DNA of 64,000 bases from Styela clava. Lineage: Eukaryota; Chordata; Ascidiacea; Stolidobranchia; Styelidae. The notes beneath the pieces were generated by a model. It did not search any database, had not been told where the DNA came from, and saw only the letters and a list, made by a program, of their open reading frames with translations. Below are positions 11,277 through 24,000 of the stretch, one piece after another (position 1 is the first letter of the stretch; the number at the start of each line of letters is the position of its first letter). The translations under genes were made by a program, and so were the position numbers. The stretch lies in the NCBI RefSeq assembly GCF_964204865.1, contig NC_135252.1, forward strand, positions 11,491,383 through 11,555,382, written 5' to 3'.

Positions 11277-13155
11277 CCGGGTGCGCCCTTTTTTCTGACT
11301 TTTGGCTGCATTTGGGTATCCCATACTTTTAACACTATCGTGGCGACTCAGTTTTTGTAACATATATTACAAATCTGTGGGCAGATTTATAATCAATTTC
11401 CAATTAGGCTAGAGAAATTTGAAATCATTCGAAGGAAAAGACTTTGAATTAAATAATGTACACATCTTATGTAGCTACCTTTCAACCACGTTAAATCATA
11501 CAAATATCCATTGAATTTCACACATTCTGCCACTAGGCGCTACAAAATTTAAAGTTGTCTTTTATTTATGCTCACCCAACATTTAAATTGTTGTTTTGTT
11601 TCATTGCTCATAATTACATCTTATGGCACTGAAACATAACTTCATCTTTTGTTACTATCACATTCTTGTTATTTAAGCAAGTACATTTTTAAAATTTCAA
11701 TTTTTATCTCATTTGCATTTGAAATGTCAATTGCTCATGCTGGCATAAATTTCTATGCTGGGTGCTCTCAATGACGAGTACTTTGCAATTTTCGAGTTTA
11801 TTATGGATAGGCGGGAAACGGATATGGGCGGCGGAATTAAATAAACTTAACTGGTTTGTTATTGTTCTTAATAATCGGCAAAGCGGGCGCTAATTAAGAC
11901 TAAAAATTAGTCTTTCTGGGCGGGATGGTTACTTTAGTCGTTTAGTGATTCGGCGAATGGGCCGTCCTTTGTCTCTATCTATTTCCGCAGGTAATTAAAC
12001 TCAATATCAACATCCATAACTTGGTAGGCCCTTTCAAACCATTGAGATTTTGGTATTTTGAACATAGTAATCGCGACCCATGTGACCAGCCGTCATTTCG
12101 GAGCCTAATATTTTAGGTGTATAAATATTACCTGACATATATATACTAAAAAACAATCAATAAAAAATAAATGCAAATTTTACTACTTTTATTCAATTTA
12201 CTCGTTACAATGTTCATCAACTATTCAAAACAACAAATTGTGTGGACCGGCAAATTGGAGAGATGTAACCAAATTTTAATTAAACAACGTCAAAATGCTT
12301 CCAATATCTAGCTTTGGCATGTGTAATAACTTTATTGAACTCCAAAATTGCATCAATAAACTATATCCAAGATTCAATTCGTTTAAAATAGACGGAATAG
12401 AAAAAAGCATGAATATAATCGATGACTTGAATATATTCTACTGCGTAATATATAACAATTAAAAATGCTTTAATATCGGCATATTACAATATTCGTAAAA
12501 TTTATTACGGGTAATTCTACGCTTCGAAATGTTTCAGTTTAATAAGTAGAAAGTTGGGTTGTTAAATAACCCGAAAAATATGTACAACGCCTAGATATGG
12601 AATAGATTCGAATTGCCGTAAAATAAACAGTAGACGCAAAGCTTAGGATTATTTAATTGTTTACGACCATTGTGTGCAACTTAACATACATTCCAAGAAA
12701 TTTTCGGTAAATTTTGCCTTCATTTTAGGGGTAAAAAATTTAAAAATAAAACTGATCGTTTTATTTATCGTAAACTGATTCACCTACAAATGTCGATGTA
12801 TGAGTCGCGGCGTGGTATGAGTCAATGTTGAGCGCTCACACTGATAAGGGAGAGCAGCCAATCAGACGCTATATTTCAAACGCGTAAATTATCACGCGCT
12901 TTTTTTTGTTGTTGCCTTACTCCTTAATTTGTCCGTTTGATTGACGAGTTCTAGACTTTTGGACTTCGATATGTATACCGTGCGGAAATACACCCGCTAA
13001 GCATCGACGTATGCGCTATTAACGCGACAATAACATATTAAACTCTGTTTCTACTATTATTTTATGATTTCTACGACTTAAGTTGTCCTTCGTACACACA
13101 AAACTACATCTACAATGCTAAGAAAAAAATGATATGTTATCGAGCTCAAAATATC
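11277..13155. other. gene-free AT-rich stretch
   Basis: Region downstream of the second secreted orphan gene. No exon, structured RNA or repeat with recognisable ends was found. Confidence 0.5.
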
Positions 13156-16100
13156 TCAGGGTGCTGCAAAATTCCTAACTCTGCCTGGGGATTGTGGAGG
13201 ACCATCGTCATGGTCATCATTGTTGATGTTTGACGGAGGTGGCAACACCGATCTTCTCCGTGGCACAGGTGCTGCATCAGAAAATTCTACGATCATCAAT
13301 TGCACTGGGGGCATTGCCGTGAAGAATTGAACCGGTTGCACAGTTATGATTGGTTTGCATTCGTAGACGCCTGAATTGACAATATAAGAAATACCATTGG
13401 TATAAACTTCAAACTGACAGATAAAATAAAAATAAAAACTTACCCAGATCACTTGCTATTTCTCGCAGCTTTCTATCAACCTGTCTCTCTTCGTCGAATG
13501 CCAAACTTCCATCCAAGCAAGTTGTCATAAGATAAGAGTCTGCAAATAGATCGATTGAAAAAAAAAACTTCACTACAATTTTACTTTGGTTTCCACAACT
13601 GTTCACCTGATTACTCGAGCTGGGAATTTTTGAATATTTAATGTTTCCAGAATCGAATGGAATATACAGAGTGTCTCATGAGTTAGTATACACTTTTAAT
13701 TTTGATTTGCTTTTCAAGTAGTTATCATAGAGCGTTCACTTCTTTGGAAAATATGGTATGGATAAGTAGTAAAATTCAGGTATTGTTTGCATTTTTTATC
13801 AACTCACAGAATGACAAATAGATGGCCTAAGGAATGGGGTGCAAAATTGCTATTTGGCAAGAAGCATATAAATCAGTAAGGCAAACTCAGAGCCTCATTA
13901 ACAGAGAATTTGGAATTAATTCGGCTCTGAATGTTTTCCTCAGAGCATCCGCTCCCTGGTCTTCCCGATTTTTGAGCAACATCTACAGATTCAGTGTCCA
14001 TTAATTTACAATGATTTGCATAAATTATTCGTCGTGTTATATCCGAATTAATTCCAAATTCTATGTTAAAGATGCGCTGAGTTTGCCTTACTGATTTATA
14101 TGCTTCTTGACAAACAGCAATTTGGCACCTCATTTCTTGGGCTAATGTCTTTATCATTCTGTGGGTTGGTAAAAATGCAAACAATACCTAAATTTTACTA
14201 CTTATTCATACTATGTTTTCTGAAGAAATGAACGCTCTATGACGAGTGCCTGAAAAACAAATCAAAATTAAAAGTGTATACTTATTTTTGAGACACCCTG
14301 TATTGTTCGAATTGAATCTCGAATACTTCAAGATATTCGAAGATATGTAAATGTATGTGATTTTTTGTTGCTATAACTCACTACAGGAGAAAAATGGTCA
14401 TATGTCAGAATTGCATTGCAAAAATATGGCTTCAATAAGGTATGAGGAATTCACTTCGACCTTTGGCGGACAAAAAAACGGACCTCCCGAAGTACGGGTT
14501 CAGGGTATGCGACATCTTGGTGCGCATATTTCAGGAGTAACAAAAAAAACAACATTCGACGGGGATTCGAAATTTCAGTCGTATCCTACTAATTACAATA
14601 TTTTGACGATTAAATTTTGAAAATAAAATTAATTGATTAAAATCATTCTAAAACAAATAGCGTTTTGTTTTTCAGGTACTTTTCTAATTTTGTAACATAC
14701 ATATAATCTTAAACCACAAGTTATTGTGCTATTATCTGACAGAAAGTCAAATTATTTTATTATTTTATACACGTACCTGAATCCAAAATCTTATCGGCGA
14801 TTTTTTTCCATTTCTTTTCCAACTGCCAGCGTTTTGTTGTCTCTGACAGTTTTGCCTTGTCTTCCTCTGGTTTATATAAAATACGTAACTGCTCGAACTT
14901 ACTCGAAAAGCATTATTTTAAGTCTAATCTAGTACATAATGTTCTGGCTTAAGGCGTGGGATTACCTGCTGAATATTTACCGCTTGAATACGCAGCGCCT
15001 ACTGATAAATCAATCAGAGTAAAGACAGAACACGTTGTTTGAAAAGAACACTAGGGCTTATTTTGGGGATGATGTCATTTATATTCATTTATTCAAAACA
15101 AAAGTACCAAGCAGAGAGTTACGACATTTTTAAATATACAAAATATGGAAACCGATATCCATTTACTTCTGAATAACACGTTTTTATTAAAAAAAAAAAC
15201 TGGTAAACATAGATTATTCAAAAATTACAAATCATAAAAAAGAGGTAGGGGAGATTTCCTGCTATCGACTGAATAAAAAATATTCGCGCTATCGACTAAG
15301 TCTTATTTTAAGGGGAGGGCTTATATTAAAATCATTTTTAAAATTCCGGCTAGGTCTTATTTTAAGACTAGGTCTTATTTTCGGGAAAACCCAGTAATAG
15401 ACGTTTAATGGATTTTTGTTAATACGGCACAATATTTGATGAGTTGTTATTGCGTGAATATTTAAGCTACGATGAAGACACGTTTAATTATTTCAGCAGT
15501 CCATTACCTGTAAAGGCATCGCTAACGTATGCATCTATCAGCAAAGCATTAAATATTTTTCTGATCTCCTCTTTTCCCAGAATATCTTTAACTGAAATGT
15601 GGAAAGGTTAATGAACGAACATTATTACCTACAATATTACGTGCACCGTACATTATTGATCTGTATTCCAATGGGTGAGTTATCGAATAATTATATCTGT
15701 AATGTTTTTTTTGAAGATTTCATTTCTATCACGCCATTAGCAGTTTCAAGACTATTATCGTGGGTTCAGTACGTACTTTTATTGACTCTTATTTTTTTTT
15801 AAAGCCAGGGCAACTGATGCGATTCTTGGGGGTGGAGTGTGCCAAGTTAGTTAAAAACAAATACCATCTTCTGGTAGATCATGAAGCATGTTGTCTTCGG
15901 TCTTATCATCGTTACAAGCTTGCAGAAGTAATTCTGCGGCAGCTTCTCTATGCTTCCAGATGTTGAGTGGAATAGGATACTGTGTTCCTAGACATTTAAT
16001 TGCATTGTAACAGTTTGAGAATGTTATCACAGACTTGATTCAATGTTAGAAATTTAGGATTCTTTACCTTCGAGGATGTCCCAATATTTCACTGGTGTGA

Positions 16101-17507
16101 GGCGAATGAAAAGATCCAGTTTGCCGTTGCCACCGATACCTGGAGTGTAATATTTAATTTGTATAATTTAACTTTATAAGCGTATTGAGATTTTAGTCAA
16201 CTATCCATCAACTATAAGAAAAAGAAAACTTTTAGATTTTTACTACAGTATTTTACAAATTATTTTGAGTGTGTGGTGGTAGTACTATTAAATACAGCAG
16301 ACGACGATAATTAAATTTGTAATTTGGCCGTTTTCTGGTCCGAATTTTAAATCACCCTACTGAGCTTGATTAAAATTAATTTGAATTTTAAAATGATTCC
16401 AAGTGAAATGTTTCAATCAATTCAACGATGTTTATCAACTTGATTCAATGTTTGTTTCAGTGAAATAAAGATTCAAAATTATAATTACATCAAGAACTCA
16501 GATATGATTTTTCATCTACTTTCTGGTAAATAATAATCGACTAGTCTATAATAAAAGGTGATATGGATTTTATATGATTTTTTGAATACGGTAATTATCG
16601 TTTGGAATACTCGCTTGCTGTGTGCTTTTCCTTTTCGTAGTTGAAATTCAACGATTTCGTGATTTGCAGCTCAATAAATTCTGTTAAATATTGCCAATCC
16701 AGCAATCTATCCATCATATCTTCACTTTCCTTGATTTCCTCCAAGCAGTCGTTTATATTTCTCCAGGCTTCATCTTCTTCGTCATAACTGATTCGTTTCG
16801 TTATTGTTGCCACCGCAAGCGTGTATCTTGCAGCATTGCTGACCATTTTAGCCTGACAATTTAAGATAATTTGCCGAGAAGACTCCTCATTTTCAGAACT
16901 TTTAAATGGTACCCAATTTTCAAATGGTACCTCAAATTCTTCATGTTTTTAATTTACGTGTTCACACACGGTTAAAATGACGAATTGCCACAATTTATTT
17001 ATGATAGTGAATTAAGCTATTTGGGGTAGAACGCGAGAGATAAACTTTGCAAACGATAAATGCGGTTTGCCATCTGATTTATAAAATGATAGAATATTAT
17101 CTTAATGGAATCGGTTAAATAGTTTGGAGAATCCAAATAACAACTTTTCAGCGTTATTGTAGTTTTACAGCATTTAACTGGCTTACCTGTGTACCTCCAT
17201 CGTCAGGTCGAATCAAATATGCCTAGAACAAAGAAACACACAGAAACTGATAGTGACAGTTTAAGCTTTACATTTTACTCAATTTGTCATCAAGGGTAAT
17301 TTACATGAAAAATTTTAAATCACAATTTGACAATAAAAAAATCGTGGCTTTAGAATGTGAAATTTATATTATGCGACAAAATTATTTCCCAGTTCATATA
17401 TTTATGGTCTATTGCTAGGTAGATGATAAAAAAAATTAATACATGCTTACATTGCTACAGATTAAGCAGCCCAGCAGAACCAACGCCCCATACATTGTCG
17501 ATATCAT
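13156..17507 (-). CDS. secreted orphan protein, about 258 aa, eight exons
   Basis: Family not recognised. Exons in coding order: 17451-17507, 17187-17222, 16726-16852 (3' end uncertain), 16068-16139, 15508-15591, 14777-14866, 13444-13539 and 13156-13370. The first exon encodes MISTMYGALVLLGCLICSN, a signal peptide. The middle is charged and helical-looking (e.g. KLSETTKRWQLEKKWKKIAD). The last exon is Pro/Asp-rich (RRRSVLPPPSNINNDD) and ends in FAAP. Five successive introns are phase 1, so the small exons are symmetric, a pattern that allows exon duplication or skipping. Weak point: exon 3 stays open to 16595, and the only in-phase GT donors are A|GTGAAG at 16725 and a weaker one upstream. 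An extra small exon or a non-GT donor could exist there. The other junctions have good consensus and keep one frame. Confidence 0.65.
13667..14300 (-). mobile_element. mariner/Tc1-type element remnant with long inverted repeats
   Basis: Flanked by TA on both sides (13665-13666 and 14301-14302). Termini CAGAGTGTCTCA and TGAGACACCCTG lead into long inverted arms of over 230 bp each (AAGTGTATAC-like blocks at both ends). A minus-strand frame at 13873-14184 contains SVRQTQRIFNIEFG and, further on, KSGRPGSGCSEENI. This resembles the N-terminal helix-turn-helix region (DUF4817 type) found ahead of mariner-like transposases. The catalytic DDE part is absent, so the copy cannot move by itself. It lies in the last-but-two intron of the secreted orphan gene. 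The element is described only; it is clearly broken. Confidence 0.65.
15051..15392. repeat. interspersed repeat with AGGTCTTATTTT motifs
   Basis: Begins CTAGGGCTTATTTTGGGG and ends with repeated GGTCTTATTTTAAGACTAGG and TCTTATTTTCGGG. Terminal sequence repetition and position inside an intron suggest a miniature DNA element, class unknown. Confidence 0.4.
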
Positions 17508-20496
17508 CAAATTGAAATATTTCAGAATATTATACACTCTCTAACTGACTGACTGAATGATCCGATGAAGTAATGGAATGGAAGTAATGGAGTAATGTAA
17601 ATATATATAAAGTACTTCATGACATAATGTTTATTGTTCTTCATTTACTCATATACCAATCAGGCCATCTATATATTTTAACGTTGCCTGGCTTCCCATG
17701 GAAATGAAGTGTCCCACTATTACAAATATGTGTCCACGGATTAGAACATTACGTAAAATGGACAATGGTCGACAAGGGAATGAATCGTTGTCAAACTCGC
17801 TACCATGCGACTCGTGGTACCCGCGTAGTATCCATCGACTGGACTATCAATTGCCAAGACGACTAATTGATGCGATACGGTACTATTTCCCAAAATATGT
17901 TCTAAATAACATGATACAATAGCCACTTAGTAAGTCGTATATTCAAAAACATTCTTCCTATGAGAATGCTAATAGTTATTAAAATAATTTTTCGTGTCAA
18001 TTTTGGACCCCTTAACACGCAACTGTACAGTTATGATACGCTTCGTCAAAATTCGATGTTTAAATTTTAACGGAGTTGCCGCCACGAAGTAATGAAATAT
18101 GAACCTTTAAGAACTTCATTTCAAAGTCTAGCGCAGTAGATCACTATTACCAAATATTTCCTAAAACAACAAGAGAGCTATGCTCAAATATATGGACACG
18201 TAGCGCCACATAATTTTGATGACTTCATAACAAAAAATAAAAGTGATAGCCCTCTAGCAAAAAGTATATTCTTTAATACGTAGCGCCACATAATTTTGAT
18301 GACTTCATAACAAAAAATAAAAGTGATAGCCCTCTAGCAAAAAGTATATTCTTTAATCACTGAAAATTTCAAAGCAATTGGTCCAGTAATCAAAGAGAAA
18401 AGCGATTTCTTTATTTTGATACAAAGAACAACATAATAACAAAACGATCGTTATGTCCACTACGTGTCCAATAAACAAAAATACGCTGAGTTTTATCTTC
18501 AAGTTGTCCTGAACCTGTTCGAGCACACTAAGCGTAGGTTAGAGTTTGATAGTGGCCAATCTTTCTTTTACTTATTACGTACAACCACAACCATGTCTGA
18601 AATAAATCCACAATACAGTTTGTAATCAAAAGAATTAATTCAATTATCAAGTACTTAATGACGCTCGTAAATTGATTGTGAATTGAATTTATATTTAGTT
18701 ATTTTTATATGACTTTGAACTAGAATTTTGGTTTTGCTATGCTCATATATAAAAATACAAAAAAATGACTAACATCTTGCTGTGGTAGCAGAGTCCAATA
18801 TTGGAACGTATCAATAATAACATCGGTACGGGAGCCAAATCGACGTTATGATCGCATGATTTTTGTAAATTACTGATTATTTTTTTTGACGTAAAGTAAT
18901 TTTGATTTTCAAATCAATTTGTCTAATTAGCAAACAATAAATTGAAACGTCGGTATAGTGCACAAGTTCAATGCGCATTGAATTAGATTTTTCAATTAGC
19001 ATTCATTAGAGGCAGAGGTAATACAATTAACGTCGATTTACGTAATTAGTGTTAATAGTCACAATAACACATTCATACATGTTTTGAAACAATTAGTATT
19101 CACAATCTAACACACATTGCCGATATAGAAACCTATATTCCCATTCGAGCCAATACGTTAACCATATTAATTATTATATTAGCTCTGTTCCTTAATTCTT
19201 CTCCTTATACATATAGGTGGAAATTTAAACGCAGTTGAGACGTTGATGCCACACCACAAAAAGTGCTAATGATTGTAGGCTACTATAATAATTTCAGTAT
19301 ATCATCTATACTAAATTGTTCATAGTCATTTTATTTGAGTCTTGTCAGAAATGAATTGAAAATGCAAACGCACACAATGTTAATGAGTGTGGTGCTAATA
19401 GATTTCTGTATAATAACATGAGAAATTCTCAAATATATAGAGACAAGGATCTCGATTCGGTACAAGTACGGAATAAAAATATTCCCATTCAATCAGCAAA
19501 ATTTCTGGTGAAATATCGTCTCCTATATCAAATTTTAAAAAGGCACTAAAAGCTCCCATCTTTTTACCCACAAAGCATGGGTTGGACATATTTCTGCGAT
19601 TTTTGTACATTATCGTAGGATGTGATTCAAAAAATGGGGCGAGATAACGCAAGCGGATAGAAATAATTATTTCAGAATGTTGTATTTCTTAGTCTCACGA
19701 GTTTTTCTTTCTACACAAAGTCACCGCTGCTGATTTAACCCGGCTGGAAATGAATGTCCCCAAAAATGAACAGACAACAATGAGGAACCAACATGCTATC
19801 GCAATTTAGAAAAAAAATGCCAAACTAAATATAAACTTACATTACGATACATAAGTCACACCTTTACAAGAATATATCTTTATTTATAAAAATAGAATCG
19901 ATATTTGAATAATTTCTACCATCGTATATTACATGATATTGCAATGTACTTGTTTCAAGTATAAACCGTTCTAATGTTAAAACGAGTACAAGTCTACAAA
20001 AGTTGAATGTATTGCAGATCACCCTACTTGAATGTATATTAAAACTTGAGAGTAACCTCCTGGATGGACACAAGGCGTAATAAAAAGAATGAGGTTATGC
20101 TTGAAATAAACAGGCAACCGTTATGAATTTTGGTTTCATTATTTGAAGCCATATTATAGATATAATACCATAACAGTTATTTTTTATCTAATTCAGGAAA
20201 GAGGGAATTTTAAGAAGGAAAAAATCTCATTTACCCAAAACAATGGGATTTCAAAAGAAAAGTAGTCCAAATTATTGTTAAAATCAACACTACTATTTAA
20301 ATATGACAAATTTAACACTGGTATTCAGCAGGAGTAGCATTACCTATTACATTCATAATAATAGAGAGGGTGTTTGAATGTCAATAACATTTACAACTGT
20401 TAATCAAATTAACTTATAGCAATAAACATTCAGTTGGTCCATCAAACATCCCAGATCAAGCCAATCTAGAGTACTCAATCCTTATACAGTGTAGAG
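17508..20496. other. gene-free stretch with a short tandem duplication
   Basis: About 3 kb between the secreted orphan gene and the moonraker tail. It contains the repeat at 18170-18440. Open frames at 17698-17926, 19395-19652 and 19864-20073 have no splice or family support. Confidence 0.5.
18198..18357. repeat. perfect 80-bp tandem duplication
   Basis: Two back-to-back identical 80-bp units, 18198-18277 and 18278-18357, each starting ACGTAGCGCCACATAATTTT. They lie within a dispersed repeat also seen at 7735-7975. Identity over 80 bp points to a recent event. Confidence 0.9.
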
Positions 20497-20965
20497 CAGG
20501 GGTTCTCAACCTGGGGTTCGCGAAGTTTTTGTATGTTGCTGTTTTTTAATATCCTTAATTACTACCATGGGAAAATGCGTGCCCATTGAAACTAGACGCC
20601 AATTGAAACATAGATTTTCCCTGATCTTGCATTGTTGTGATTATGACGCATTAATGTGAAATTCAAGGCTTTGTGTACAAATTGTGAAATCTCTAAAGAC
20701 AGCGAACTGCGAGCATTGGACGGGTGATTATGCTTATTGTAACTTGGGAGAGATTTTAAGAATTCATTAGTTATGCAGACGACAAGGGCAATAATATCAA
20801 CAAGAGGATTCAATTTAGTTACATATGGTCAATAAATTGGTATTGCAACAAATAGTTAATATATCAGTATATCACAACTTTGTTCGGTGTCTGATTACCG
20901 GGGGTTCGCGTTGATTGTATCGTGACTCGGGGGGTACTTGACAGAAAAAAGGTTGAGAACCCCTG
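20497..20965. mobile_element. non-autonomous hAT element
   Basis: Inverted termini CAGGGGTTCTCAACCT and AGGTTGAGAACCCCTG. The flanks GTGTAGAG and GGGTAGAG (the latter overlapping the last G) look like an 8-bp duplication with one change. It is 469 bp long, has no transposase, and sits about 120 bp past the moonraker stop codon. Confidence 0.75.
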
Positions 20966-21085
20966 GGTAGAGCTTTGAACCTTAGGTGCAACGGAGACAG
21001 GTATGCTCCATCATCTATCTGTACTTGACATAGACTTTCAAATCAGCTTGGCATTTATGATGCAATATATATGAACATTGAGAAA

Positions 21086-24000
21086 TCAAGGTTTATGCAA
21101 TGTTGATTCAGAAGTTAATAGAGATGATGAGTTGTCTGACATGAGTAGAGAAGATTCATTGGATTGCGAAGCATTGGCAAATTCTCTCTGAAACATATCA
21201 TTTGCATATACTTCACACATTCCATTTACCTCATGCGTGACAGAGGTTATCACCTCGTCCAAAACTTTGTCAGATAACCTGTATAAAGCAAATTTAGGAA
21301 ACGTCATCAGTAAAAGTAAAAGCTTCCTTCTGGATTTTCTTTCCAAAAATATAGATGAATCAAAATTTGAAAAAAAAACAAATTTGCTCAGACTTATCCC
21401 GAGTTCTCTAAGACCTGCATGATATTCAGGCAATTTTTTGTAGATACAATCTTCAATTAGTGACATAGAAATAATTTTATAAAAATACATTAGAAAGCAT
21501 TAAAATAATATAGGTTTCAAGACACCATAGTCAATACATTATTTTAAAATTTTTTTTTAGATACAAATTTTTTCAATATCTATGATCATGGGTGGCTTAC
21601 CACTTTTAAATTAATTAATAATGTAAACATACTCTTCTACAAGTTTCCATGGATCAAAATTTCCTCTGGGTTCGTGAAATGTGAATTTCAAATGTCGTTC
21701 ATACTGTTGTTTGCATCTGTTCACAGCATTTATGGTCGAATCCGGAAGGATCAAGGTTCTGCCAGTGAATGGACGACTTTTATTTGTCGCCTGTTGAAAA
21801 AAATAAAAAATTATACTATAATTTTAATATATATTGAAAGTTGAACAATTTCTTTTAGGGGTCGAAGTGATATTTTAAACATACCAGTTCACGCTGAAGA
21901 TGCCTTACTGTTGGTTCATGTCGAATTTCAGCAGAGTCTTCTTGAGGTAGAAAATTGACAATTCTGAAAGCAAGAGCATATTTTTCATTGTTTGAAGAGG
22001 AAAATAAATTTCTAATAAGAACAGTTCGATTGTATTGGATTAATAAATATTCTTGTGCATCATAATTTTCATCATTTAATTTTTATATGGTCTTCTCTCA
22101 AACTCATGCTTGAGCAGATCTAGAAATATGTGATGACACTCCAGTTAGTCATTGTAATTATTCGACCCTAACCTTTTGTTGACTGATATGTCTGGCATAA
22201 GCTTGAAAAAAATCTTTGTAAGAATTAGACTAAACTGTTAATATAGCAAACACCTTAATATATTATGATTGAAGCATTCGATTGTTTCAGCAAATATCTG
22301 CACCACTGCAATATATATAGGGATACAATTGAGAGGGCATGTTCATTAGAAAACCAAACAGCAATAAGAAAAGTTTTTAGAAAAACAAATAACAATAGAA
22401 CTGTGACTATGTAAATATATAATTGTGAAAATATGACTTCCAGGGTGAATTCAATATATATTGGCAAGTATATTTTTATGCATTTACACTCTTGAATGTT
22501 GAATCCTACAACAAAGTTGCCAACTATACTTCTAATATATCTTAGACAATTCCCCCAAAAAATTTCTACACACCTCTTTGGGGGATCACTAGCAGTTGAA
22601 GTTAATGTTTTTGTGAAGTTGATTGGCTGTGGGCTGGTAGGTGCTGAATCCTTAACATATGTTGATGGTGTGTGATCTTCTGGTTTCATATCAAGGTAGT
22701 TGATCTAAAAATGCAATAAATTGCTGAGAAGCATTCACTAATGATTAAATATTCCAAAACATTCAAGAGAAAATGAGCCAAGAATTAATACCAACTAAAT
22801 CAGTAAAATTTTGTCTATCGATCGCATATCAAGGCATAGATGAGTTCTCTTGATATCAGTAACTAACTAAAATTAAATGCTGAAGTAAGAAATAAACCAA
22901 ATAAAACATACTTCCTGCCATCTTCTTCTGATTGCCTCCTCCTCTTTCCCTATCGCGTCAAGTCTCATCAACAATGATTCAATGGAAGGACCCTGATATA
23001 AATCAACTGCTTCCTTCTCTACCTCTTGTTGTCGATAAAAACTACAGAGTCAAAAGATTTCAAAATATTAACAAATAATTTTAAATTAAACGCTGAATGA
23101 AGCAGTTTACTAAAATTAAGAATACTGAAAATAAAAAATAAATAAGAATAAATTAGCATGGAAACAATGGGGTCAGTATAATTTACAATTGTCAATTCAA
23201 AAGCTACGAAACCTTAAAAACTAATTTTCAACAATGCAAAATTACTTTTTCATTTCCTTTCGTGTTTCATCAATAATATCACGAACTTGACTTTCTAAAT
23301 TGTCTTCTTCTGCAGTTTTACATTGTACTTTGGATGTATCTTTATTTGCTGATTTTGCCAATTTTTCGACCTAGAATTTAACACAAGCTTTGAAAAAGAG
23401 TCAAAATTTTACCCATGAAATCACTACAATACAATGTCTAAAACACTTTTGCAGAATCTAGTTCATGCTACATCCTACATCTCAATCCTCAGTGAGATAG
23501 TGAAACGCATATTTTCAAATAAGTGAGGATGAAATAAGTTACTAGTGTCAACCTCAAACTAATTAACATTGGTTTCATGGGTAAAATGTCTGATAAGTAT
23601 TCAGCTTTTATATCGAGCATGGACACTATATAGATCAGGGGTTCCCAAACAGTGGGGCACGCCCAACAAGGGGGGCGTAAACAATTTTTTGAGGGAGCGT
23701 GAAGCAAATTAAAAATAAAAATATTTATTAAATTTCATCTTGCCCGCCTTATTTTGGATATCAACATTTACATTTATTTCATTGTTTAAGTTCCATCCAC
23801 TTATTTTTAACGTATTTTTTGAATAAAATTTACTTTTGCTTTTCTATCTGTTGATCATAGCTAAATGTTAGCTAGTTATTTTTGAGGTGTGGCACGAGAC
23901 TTGAAAAATTCTAAAAAGGGGGTGCGGCTTAAAAAGTTTAAGAACCACTGGTATAGATCAGGGGTGTGCAATCTTTTTTATTGGCGGGCCAAATACAAGT

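Noticed and set aside
13873-14184. Minus-strand frame taken as a host gene
   Set aside because: It resembles a transposase N-terminal segment and lies within a TA-flanked element with inverted repeats, so it is treated as transposon remnant.
18198-18357. CRISPR-like direct repeat
   Set aside because: Only two adjacent identical units without spacers, in a eukaryotic genome.
22255-22689. 144-codon minus-strand frame
   Set aside because: Only its first part (22574-22704) is a real moonraker exon; the rest is read-through into the intron.
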